Of a DNA stretch of 64,000 nt, positions 23,739-34,603 are shown piece by piece (the first letter of the stretch is position 1; each line of letters starts with the position of its first letter). Source of the stretch: Entonaema liquescens (lineage: Eukaryota > Ascomycota > Sordariomycetes > Xylariales > Xylariaceae); the NCBI GenBank assembly GCA_902805475.1, contig CADCSX010000007.1, forward strand, positions 1,116,001-1,180,000, given 5' to 3'. The notes below the pieces were generated by a model that was given only the letters and a program-made list of their open reading frames with translations, had not been told where the DNA came from and did not search any database. The position numbers were made by a program, and so were the translations under genes.

Positions 23739-25790
23739 GCTCATGCTTAGATCCACTCTTGAACATGTTATTGTGTCAGAATATATATGGAGGGATCTGC
23801 GGACGAAACTAAGGCTACCACAACGCCGGTGTTATATCCACACTTGTTTTTATAATTTCTAGCTGCGTCGTACGCCCATTTGTTTGGCATTCGGGCCTAC
23901 AAGAGGCGAATCTGCATGCATATTGGCGTTTTAAGGGTGGTTTCATTTCACATCGATCTCAGTCACGACGCGATAAAACAATTACGGAATATTCCAATCC
24001 GCGCATATCAGAGTTGGTGGCAATTTACCACCTTCTGCTATATAAGGGGTGTGGGGCATGGAAGGCGAGTTAGCTGCGAGGACGGGTTGCATTTGGACCG
24101 GGCATACGGCAAGGTTCTGTTTCTTGCTTTGCATCCGGAAATCTGGACAGGTCAGGTCGCAGGAGTTGTTGGTTTTTGAGAAGCCAGCGGTTTTGTCCGC
24201 GAGTTAACAAGCTTGATAATGGTCGGTTACATCGATCCATATATGCAGGCTCGAGACTGGAACGCCTTGGTATGAGATAGCCTCTTAGGCGTGGTAGTAT
24301 TTTGGCCGCAGGCTCATTCATACTCCTCATAAGTGAGAGGCCATACTCCCGAAAGTACCGATAGTTAATACCTACATAGGTACCTAGTTGACTAGAGCAA
24401 TGTCAATATTAGTTGGCTATCAACAATATTACTCGTAAGCAACGTCGGTAGCATAAAGGGTGAGGCTGAGTTATTTCTGGAACAGAGGCTATTCCATATT
24501 CCTACATTACGCGGATGGCCTTTTGTAATGTGGTATAGTAAGAGTGTAGGTTGGCAGGATGCAGGTCTGTAGGTAGTATGTAGGTACCTAATATATATTT
24601 CGGTAGATATCCTAAGCAGGTGCATGTACATACCTATGTATTTCTGCAACGGTAAATGCGGAAGATGTAGATGTACTATGTACATGGCATGGATGTATCT
24701 ACACAGGCCTTTAATAGTCGGGCAATGCCACCTAATGCTGATGATGCACCTAGTTGTAGGTATGCGATAGAGATAGGTAGGTAGATTAGGCACCGAAGGT
24801 TAAGTAGTATATACTTTACATGTACGTGAGCTTCGGGTACCTATCTACATACATCTACATGTATACCCTACCTAGGTACACATGTCAGTTTGCTCTTAGG
24901 TACATGTAGTCTTGGCATTGTACATTGAGTCTCCACCGATCCCAGATATGTAAAGCTTGTACCTTATCGCTCTTAGATTCGATTTGATTCAAAAAAGCTA
25001 AAACCGTAGGGCGGGTTTTAGACAATTGGGACGTCCTTAATATAGCCGATCAAGGTGCCGGTTCTTGTTTCTAGAAGCAATCAGATATCATGTCACACAT
25101 AAGCCTACTTTTTTAACATGCCCAGCATGCCAGCAAGCCTATCTAAGACAGGCACAACCAGGCACAAGCCGACACCAAGCATTAACTTTGAACCAATAAT
25201 AATAAAGGAAAAGAGGGAAATTTGGACGAGGCGTTTCGCACCGAATTGGTTCACCGCGGGCGGTGCCGCTAAACCGCTTTCCGCTACCGAGGGGCGCTCA
25301 TCTTAACACATTGGGACAACCCTCATCCTTCAGTTCAATGTTCAGCCCGCTGTCTCGTTACCCGTTGCCGTTGTTCGTTGCCCGTTGCCCGTTGTTCCCG
25401 ATCTCCATTCTCAAGGCGTCCCTTTCCTAAACCATTCAGCCATTCCAGCCATTCCACCCCCCCCTAGTTGCTGTCGGTAGAAAGTCTTTAGTTCCCTAAT
25501 AGCTCGAGTGAGCCCGGAATATCCCCTCCTCTTATGTGTTACTTTCCTTTTTGCTCAAGTGTGTAATTGATTGGATTTCGGCTTGTCCAAGCTTATCCAT
25601 TACAATACATTCAGCCAGCCTTAAGCCATTCTCACTCTCACCCATCATGAGGTGCGGTAGAGTCATGTAAAGACACAAACCCTACGATATTCAGTTCTTT
25701 CTTAGCGTTTGCTATCTCGCCTCGCCCTCCCTCCTATCCTTCCCTCCCGTCGCGATTTTGTCTGGTTGATCTGCACAAGCGTATGCGATC
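23739..25790. other. intergenic with dense TACCTA elements; probable long leader
   Basis: No gene recognised. Between 24365 and 24910 the palindrome family TAGGTACCTA/TACATGTA recurs many times. From about 25300 the sequence becomes C/T-rich with a short CCGTTG/CCGTTGTT tandem repeat (25360..25399). It looks like a promoter and long 5' leader of the gene starting at 25791. Confidence 0.5.
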
Positions 25791-28700
25791 ATGGGTGATA
25801 GTCGGCCGTTCGTTACGATAAGTGAATGGCAGCCCACGGCCACGGGGGACGGGCATAGTTTCAGCAGTGGAGATTCTGCCGTACGTCGAGATAAAAAGAC
25901 AGCCAGGCCTCAAGCTCGATCTCGTCTAATTGCATCTTCTCAGTATGGTTCTAGCATTGAGGATGAAAGGACGCCAGCAGCCACGCACGACATCAGTCGG
26001 GTGAGCTACCACGTCAAGCATCTACCCGAATTCGCCAAGACACTCGAGGATGTGCGTTCTAACATTTCCCTCTATTTAGTCTTTTAACTATTTATTATCG
26101 TAGTACTAACAGCCCTTACTTTGATAGTCGGCTACACGGGCTTTCCCCAACCGGGGAGGCTCACAAAGGTACAAGAAAGTACGAGTGCTTCTTCTTCACT
26201 GGACATGCGACGACTTGTTCGTTCTGAAAGAGCTCGACGATTTGGATGCCTGCCTAAAAGAGGAGTACGGATTTCAAACCGAAACCTTTTCGATACCATC
26301 CGACAATGCACACCTCGAGCTGATGTTGAAAGTTGGTGCCATGATAAAGGAACACGAATCAAGTGATACGCTGTTCATCATCTATTATGGCGGCCACGCG
26401 AGGATTGACGAGTCAAGGCAAAGTACATGGTGCGGGTGCGTTCCCAAGCTACTGCTCTTGTACTCCTATTTGATATGCTAATCGTCAAGCTAGAACCCGA
26501 AATTCAGATTCTCCATGGCTACAGTAAGCCTATATCATGCTAAGCCCTGTATGGATCGCATGTGTGTGGTAGCTCTAACCTACGTGTAGATGGTCCGCGA
26601 TTCAAACATTATTGGAACGATCTCTGTCGGATGTTCTTATACTCCTGGACTGTTGTGCAGGGGCTGCAAGTGCTACGTTCCCTAATGGTAATAGCATTAC
26701 GGAAACGATATCAGCGTCAAGTTGGGATGCTATTGCTCCCGACCCAGGGAGATACTCATTTACCAACACTCTAATTGAGGTACTTCAGGATTGGAAACGA
26801 AGGACCTTTTCCGCCGCGATGCTCCACGCCGAGGTTCTTGCACGTCTCAAACATCCGAGGCCCGAGATGTTGAATGGCAAGCACTTCGAGGCTCGTGCTA
26901 CACCGGTGCATTTTATGATGACCGCCAATCATAAAGCACCGAGTATCGAGATAGCTCAGATGATGTCGCCAGACGCAAGGCCACCTTCCCCTCCTCAAGA
27001 GCCGGGGTTTGAAGCAACTTCTCCCAACGGGCGATCAGCCGGCCCACAAGATATCGTCGGATCGGAGCCAAACGAAGATGTACCGCATGTCATGATCTCT
27101 CTCGCCCTTGAGGAAGATCAGCGGCTCAACATCAATGACTGGGAACATTGGCTTTCGAACATTCCAGCACTGGCCAAATACGTTAAGGTCCAAGGAGTAT
27201 TCAAGAGCCATTCGACGCTACTACTTTTGTCGATGCCCGTAATGGTCTGGGATCTACTCCCGGACAACCATGCCTGCAACTTCGTGGCCTTCATTCGGTC
27301 TAACAACTTAGCTGCTAGCAACCATAGTGAGCCAAGACCGTTGGAGGAAGAAATAACAATGAACGCCGATAATGATGCAGATTTAAGGTCAATTTATTCA
27401 GGGACTACAGCGTATACCTCTAGGCCGTTGGAGTCCGGTAGGCTATCAATAATGTCAGCCCTTTCAAGTGAGCGAACGTCGATGGATCCGATGTATAGAA
27501 GAGCCGATGGACCGATGGCCGATACTACTTCCCGAGGCTACCCCATGAGCGCAATCTCTAAGGGTCACCGGATGTCTAGCGGGGGATGGCAATCGAGGCA
27601 ACGTACTATTCCAGGTGCTTCACTACACAAGAGCATGTCTTATAATAATATAGCACAACACCTGGCCATAAATAAGCCTCGGAACATGCACAGACCATCG
27701 CTAGCATCCGTAGCTAGCCAACCTGAACTCCCACTACACGCTCAGACACGGCTAGAGGAATATTTCCAGGGCAACCCATTACCGACTATTGCTGTCAGGG
27801 AATTCCTCGCATCGACCCTTGGCGTAGAGACTGCGGATATTGACGTAAGTACTTCCTAATGATCTTACATTGGATTTGGGCTTACATAGTTCAGGCTTGG
27901 TTCGAAAACCGACGAGAGCAACAAGATATTGAGAATCGATTACAGAGCTTAAAATTAGACGACCAAAGTAGGGATCCTCCCAACCATGGGGCCCAGATGA
28001 TTCTTCCTGGACACCTTAACAAGTTGCTGGAAATATTCCCAGAGGATCAGATTGTGATAATTGACCTCCGCTCGCCAGCTGAGTATGCGCAGTCTCACAT
28101 CCATGGCGCAATCAACTTCAGGGCACCCGCTTCCTTTGTAACACGAGCCACTATGGAAATGATCGAAAAGGCACTTCCGGATGAGAAAAGCCGCGACTCA
28201 TTCAACAATTGGTACGCAAGCAAATGCGTTGTATTTTATGATAAGGTAGTCGAATATCCTTGGGAGACACCCGTTGCAGACGCGCTCTTCCAGAAACTTA
28301 AGAGCAAAGGTTGGACTGGTCAATGTTTCGTGCTTAAAGGCCACTTCCGGGAGTTCTCACAATCATTTGACAAGTATATCGTGGGTAAGAATACCAAAAG
28401 CAGTGCCAAGGAGTATCTTGCTAGCCTACAAGAATCCTCATGTGAAAAAAGGGTAAGTCCAAATACAGGTCGCTCCAGTAGATACTATACTTACAATATT
28501 ATTATAGAAGGATAGCCATCAGCGATACGATGACTGGCTCAAGCTTCTTGAGGGTGAAGACAGGGTACAAACGACTGACCTCGTGCCAGCGGTCAAGAGT
28601 GAACGTGTCGAGGCTACGACGAAGCACCAAAGGGAAATTGAAGATGAATTTGAAAAAAGGGAGCCGGACCTATACAGAGAGGCAGCAGACCGAGAACCAG

Positions 28701-29041
28701 ATGGCAATTGGGTCGTCAAAGGGCCTATGGTAGCTCACTTGGAACGTGGGATTGCTAAGATGCAAGAAGCTGGAAAGGGCGTTGGTATGGGAAAGTCCGC
28801 TCCAGATTCTTCTGACTACAAGCGAGCCGCGGATAAGCTCTCTATGTCGGAGTATGACTTGCTCGAATCTGAAGATGAGCACCTGAGCCACGATGCGATG
28901 CCGAAAAAGGGGTCAGGGTCCGCCCTTCCTAAGTCGACATCCGATACCACCGTTCCTGAGAGGAAAGGGCGATCAACATTAGGCGGTGGGCGTGGATTTC
29001 TAAACAAGATAATGCGAAGCGCTCGTCCGGATACACCATGA
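25791..29041 (+). CDS. caspase-like domain fused to a degenerate rhodanese domain
   Basis: Six exons (25791..26051, 26128..26435, 26494..26523, 26590..27844, 27895..28452, 28508..29041) close in frame to 981 residues. Residues about 100-340 form a caspase/peptidase C14-like fold: strand VRVLLLHW, LFIIYYGGHA with the candidate catalytic His177, and VLILLDCCAGA with candidate Cys221/222. A Ser/Pro-rich linker follows. Residues about 656-780 form a rhodanese domain (IVIIDLRSPAEYAQSHIHGAINF, then CVVFYDK), where Asp734 replaces the catalytic Cys, as in the inactive rhodanese modules of MAP-kinase phosphatases. The tail is charged and helical, then Ser-rich and basic. This suggests a regulated protease or scaffold that reads a phosphoprotein partner; function is inference. 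The 30-base exon 3 encodes TRNSDSPWL. Confidence 0.82.
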
Positions 29042-30065
29042 TAGGACTGTTCTTACCACAATCACTATCAATTATATGGCTGATATCATAGGTACATTTC
29101 GCTCTCCGGACGGGGAGCAACCATATTTTTATGGTATTTATCATTATGGATATATTCGGGATGGGTATACATGGGACCACCACGATACGGTTGACGAGAT
29201 AATTGTTGAGATTTTCTAAGCGGTTGGGTCGGTGGAAATGAATGGGGTTAAGGAGTGAGGCAACTAAAGTTGCGGGTGGTATATTGCTGGGAGTTATGCA
29301 CAGATATGCATCTTATATCCACTGTCAGGGAGTCTTATGGTGGCTCTCTTTTAGACTACTGGGATGGGATATTTCGTTTCTGATCTTCCACCTCGTGGTT
29401 CTCACGGCGTTTTGGTGCGTTGTTTTAAACGTTGCTTATTCGAGAGGGTATATGATGGACAGATGATTGAACGGAGTGGATGATGGATGTTAGAGTAGCG
29501 CAGAATCGCTGATATGATATATCGCGTTAAATACCAATCTTATTGATCTCTTAATGTGTTGTATTGTGAATTCGGAACCTGTGATTATGCGTCTACCTAG
29601 GTAGCAATGGACCAAAGAGCTATGAAATAGAAGATATCTCCTTTTAATGATGCTCTGATAGATACTAACATAGGTAGCCAATCGAGATGAGTGGACAGTT
29701 ATGAACATTCTAGGGCACTTCAGGATATTTATCATATGATGAAGTATTAGCACCAACCCTTAATTAAGACACCTTTATACTCGCCTTTAGTCCCGAGGAT
29801 TAAAGATACATATATTAATCCCTCCATACTATGACTATATACTCTGCTTTCTCGTCTTTTCATATGTACCTAGGCGGGCTGCTTAGTTGGGCCGTTGGAT
29901 ATAGCCAGGGAACTGGCTTTCAGCTTTTGATGAAATATGTCTAAATTAAACAGGATGAGCAATATTAATCAGATAGAAAAGGAACAAGGGGACGACGGAT
30001 GGTATAAATAGGTACGTGCGTGAGGTATGTATATATAGTGAATGGGGGAAAAAGAAAGTTGATGT

Positions 30066-30198
30066 TGGACCAGATGGGATTCGAACCCATACCTTTCCAT
30101 GAGGTTTGTCTTGTCCACCGGGGAGGCCGTGGACACAGTGGAACCGGCCGTCCGGGGCGAGAGATAGGATGGAGCGTGCACCATTACACCACCAGCCC
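30066..30198 (-). tRNA. tRNA-like gene with intron, isotype unresolved
   Basis: On the minus strand a perfect T-arm (ATGGG-TTCGAAT-CCCAT) with a consensus B box is followed by a 3' acceptor CTGGTCC and discriminator A. A 5' end GGGCTGG can pair with that acceptor with three G-U pairs. It is followed by a TGGTGTAATGG A box and a D-arm GTGT/GCAC. A five-base TTTTT Pol III terminator (complement of 30049..30053) lies 12 bases downstream. Between the arms is about 55-60 bases of GC-rich sequence that would be an intron. TCCAT/ATGGA can form the anticodon stem, but the loop lacks a normal U33, so I cannot assign the anticodon. It may be a pseudo-tRNA. Confidence 0.5.
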
Positions 30199-32705
30199 TT
30201 TAGTTGTGAAAGTGCATGTGCTATTGGTAATTATCTACCTTGGGTCGCGAGGTTGACAGGCGACGATTGCTATGGTTGCAGGCTGCAGTTTGTTGGATGG
30301 TGGGTCGACCGACTCACAGGCATTTGGGTTACGCCGCTAGTTCAAAGCTCCTAGTTGATAGATGATGCTGCCTGGAATATCTGGCCTTGGTATCAATGAT
30401 AAACCTCTGGTTTTTCAATCATATGAGGGCCCTTAGCTGTTTACAGTTTTGATCTATGTAGGAACACGATGCGCCCCTTTTTAGGAGGTATATATGCTCA
30501 ACTAGTATCTGTTTACGATTACGATTAACACGTACGCCTTTTTTATATTTATACTCTATTTACAGATGATCGATAGATCCTTTTGGGTATCGACTTATGG
30601 CGGCTTAAGACTATTTGAGTGGCTTTTCCATGTCCATGGATCTGTCTATATGGCGGTGGAGAGCATCAAGCTTAACTGGCAACATACCGTAATACAGATA
30701 CCCGGGTCAAAATCCGTTAGACTGGAATAACCCCATAGCTACGATATATAGATTCTAAAAGCACTCAATTGTATCTCTGGGGTTTAAGAGTACCTATACT
30801 CTCCTGCCCCCATTCCTTGTTTTCTCCAAGCTCTCCTTAATATTGGCTGGTAGATAAATACCTGGTCTTCATCCCCGACTTCTCTTTCCCTGCCTTAATA
30901 CTAGAGATCTCGCTTTACTGGAATATAGTAAATAACTCATCACCGATCCTTGAAAGGGGTTGCAGTTGCTAGTATTTCTCTTGTGCCCTAGCAGAGAATA
31001 TACTAGGCAGCCCTTAGTATCTAGATAAACCCCATTCTCAGTAGGATTATAGTAACTATATATCATTCAAAAGGTTCTCTGGAAAGAAAGCCTCCCTATC
31101 TCCTAAACAGATATAGGGGTTTACGTTTCCATTAGATTCAATCGTCTAGGTCCACCTAAGCGCTGTCTGACACTCGCACATACAAGGTTCAAGATATATC
31201 ATATTCGTGTATAATGAATTGAGAATAGCTAAACGGTAATGCTGAGACAGTTATTCTGGGGTTATGTAGAATCCATGTGAAGAAAGATTATAAGTACCTG
31301 TGATGTAGGTGAGAGGTTCGCAGCAACATCAATTTAACTGCACATAAATTAAAATTTGATACGTTTAATTATTATTTGTGAGTTACCTCTCTATATTTAT
31401 CCTAGACTTAATATCAATCTCTTTAACTAGTCTCTTGTAATAATATAGCTACCTAGCTTCACTTCATATTCTCAACCGACTCTGAAGTGTTGTCCGCATT
31501 TGGTTTCCAAAGACTAATTTGCTGCGGTATTCCCGTACAACCAACCACCTCTTAGTACCTACCTGTGTAGCTACCTATCTCTAGGAAAATTTCATAGGCA
31601 GTTAGTGGGCTTTAGATTGTTAACAAGATCCCATGATGCAGCAGAATGAAGACTAAACCAATCGTTCATGTGATACTATCTGTAGATTGGGTGGTATCCC
31701 TTGCTATAGGCCCGGGAAGACTTCACTGGCAAGGAGATGATCTCCGTATCACAAAGAGGGGATTTGAACCCCAATTTCGGGCCTTGATTTTGGCCGCAGT
31801 TTACTTCGAGAAAAAAATTAGCTGACGCTGGTATATCATTGGGCCTTTGATGACGCCAAAACAAGTTATAGACAGGAGCCCGAACACCGAACAACCCGGA
31901 GTAGAAAACGTTTCACTGGGGAGTATCCCTACATAAGTATATTGGTTAATAATATGCTGATGACGTTTACGTAGTCTTAGATGTCGTAGTAATGGGCTGT
32001 TTACATATTTGCTGATCTACGGGCATACATTGGAGTATGAGGGCGTAAGAATAAGCATCATATGATTTGGCGTTTTCTTACTTCCTCGTGCATATGCGAG
32101 CTCCGACCCCAGGGTCTCTCCATGTGTCTTTTCATGCTACAGTAGTAGCCAGACCGTCGCTTAGATATTCCTCCAAGTGAGGTATAAGTGCAGCCGGTAA
32201 ACGTATGTATGTCGTAAGGCTTTATGGTTTAGGCCTGTATTAAGAAGAGCCCGACTCCTACCAGTCTCCATCACCAGCTCCGCATTACCAATGATTACGA
32301 CAGGTCGGAGAGCAATACAGAAGACGCATTCGTCAGCCACACGTGCATGCTGCATGCTACCATACATACTTTACCTACCACGCGCTCTATATCCCAGACT
32401 TCTAGCCACTCTCCACGCATCAGCTCTTAGTCACGCAGTGGTGGCGTAAGCCTGTCCACTTCCGTCTCGCAGGTATCAAGTTCTAGAAATCGTCGGCTCT
32501 GTGCGTCATTGGCGACGGCAAAGTCGATCAAATCGCCCGGGTCGTTCAAAGCAAGACCCCATTGCTACCCACATAGTTCCACTCGGAGCTCACCAGCGTG
32601 AAATAGCACTTAAGACGGCGCCCAACAACGACGTCTCATCACTCTCAGCCCGCGCAAACTCTTGCTGAGCATGCTATTCGGTACCACCAGCACTCGCCGA
32701 TTGAA

Positions 32706-33026
32706 TCACGGTGAGGAACTTGCCCCCTTAAACCTCGGCGTTTGCTGGTTCCGATGAAGGAATGGATGGCGGTCCAGGATTTTACATGCGTGACCTTGCA
32801 TCGCTGGCATGTCGAGCCGTTTCAACCTTGACTCTCGATCAACTACAACAGACATCTGCTGTGGCGGTAATCTTCCGACCTGAGCTTGGCAGTTGAGATG
32901 GCGTTTGATGGGTCCTCTCCCGCGCTTCACCGGATCCAATGAAGGATTGAGCCTCCCGCGGCTCGTTGGGCCCCAGACCGCCTCCATCACTTCATCGGTG
33001 CTGTAGGTCCTGCAGTCCACTTGCAT
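32706..33026 (-). other. possible coding relic in a GC-richer island
   Basis: In an otherwise AT-rich desert, about 32.4-33.3 kb is GC-richer. Its minus strand holds an open frame whose opening part, with upstream codons in the same frame (ARLLISDYPSGM then VDCRTYSTDEVMEAVWGP), has protein-like composition. It soon degenerates into Arg/Pro-rich sequence. I cannot name a family. It may be a decayed exon or chance. Confidence 0.25.
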
Positions 33027-33785
33027 ACCGCTTGGATAATCCGAAATGAGCAGCCGTGCGGTCTCGTCCTCATCTTAAGCTCTGCGGTAAGCACTCACCG
33101 GCTGCGGTGGTCGCTGGGAGGCTCTGTCTCGAATTGACAGACGGCGAGCTAGCTGCCCCTCCCCGGTCCCGCGACAGCCCTACGGGCAACATACCCAAAC
33201 AGGTCAAGAAGCCACGCCGTTACAGGACGACGCGCGGCGTATGCGTTTGATAGGTCATCTGTCACTTAAAGCCGTACCTACCTATCTCGGTAGTTATTGC
33301 TGTCGATTACATAGTAAGAGAGGGAGAGAGATTTAACAGTTTCCCCTTTTTTCCTTCGTCTTGTTTTTCCCTCTCGTGCGTAAGATAAACCCCCTAAGTA
33401 TCTAGTCTAACTTATTACATACAAGTATCTTACGATCCTTTAGTGAGCCTCATTCGCTTAATGGGGACGCAAGGCGCTCGGTTCATTCCGTGGCGGGCTA
33501 ACTAGCTGGCATGTGCGTGTCTTCTCGTATCTTAACAAACGAGATAAGTCGTTGCTTGCTGCCCCGGAGCTTGAAAAAGAACCTATTACCCCTACCGAGT
33601 AAGGGGATTTGGGGTGAACGGCCCGCGAATGATTGATTTGGTGGATCGTTCTAACGCTAATGCTTGAAGCAGGGGTCAGACCCAGAAATGGCATGTTTTC
33701 GGTTTGGTTCAGGCACCCCGTCATTCTGGATTTGACATGCCCGTTATTATTCTGATCCACACGTGTTAGGACTGGGACGGGGACC

Positions 33786-33874
33786 CCCATATCCATACCC
33801 ATACCCATACCCATACACACCAAGTACGTCGTATGTAGATAGCCCTGGGAGGTAAGGTAAGGTAGGGTAAGGTA
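33786..33874. repeat. short tandem repeats (CCATAC)n and (GGTAA)n
   Basis: 33786..33818 consists of about five copies of a 6-base unit CCCATA with small variation; 33850..33874 consists of about five copies of a GGTAA/GGTAG unit. They flank a 31-base unique spacer. Confidence 0.8.
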
Positions 33875-34567
33875 TATGTGCCTACTACTGTACGTATTTA
33901 TGTGTAAGGAAGCATCTAAGATATCCGATCTAGATTATCAAGTTGCTTGGCTTTATCTGTTGAATACCTAGATAGGTAGATACACAAACCATTTATAAAC
34001 GCCAAGGATATATATAAGTATATATAAGAGCACTATTATTATTCTTCGAACCTCACATCCACTGGTGGAACCTCGGACTTGAGAGACCTTGCACACGGAC
34101 GAAGAACACGGGCGAAGAACCCTACCTTCGCGAACTCGATGGCATAATACTACATAGTACTGTATTGCAAATGTACAGTAGCAACGATCTTGGTCGCAAC
34201 CGGAGGCTTGGCCTTTGGGGGTCAAAAGGCGACAGGGTTCATTGCGCGGGGCCGGGAGGCGTCAAGTAACCTAGTCCATAATAAGCGAAGAAGCGAGAAC
34301 AAGGAGGATACAAGCTTGACAGTTGACAGGGCTGTAAGGGGGGTAGGGGGGGGGTGTAGGCGACTTCTACATAACAGGGAACAAGATCCTGAGATGCGAT
34401 TTGGTTGTCAGATATGTGACAACCGGGAACCCCTGCAAATACCATCCCATGATTCCCATTTCCCGTTCCAAGGATTTCAGTTGACAGGCGCTCGGACCCC
34501 TGTAAAGGAGGATATTCTAAACAAGCTCTCTGTACTGTTTTGTCGTATGTGTATGTACGTACGTGTC

Positions 34568-34603
34568 AGTGTGTGTGTGTCTGTATGTGTGTGTGTGTGT
34601 GTA
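34568..34603. repeat. (GT)n microsatellite
   Basis: Two GT runs interrupted by CTGTAT form an imperfect dinucleotide microsatellite about 36 bases long. Confidence 0.85.

Noticed and set aside
31745..31870. T-arm-like hairpin with B box (GGGG-TTCAAAT-CCCC) on the minus strand
   Set aside because: No matching A box, D-arm or acceptor partner at a workable distance; only five of seven acceptor pairs could be forced. At best a decayed tRNA.
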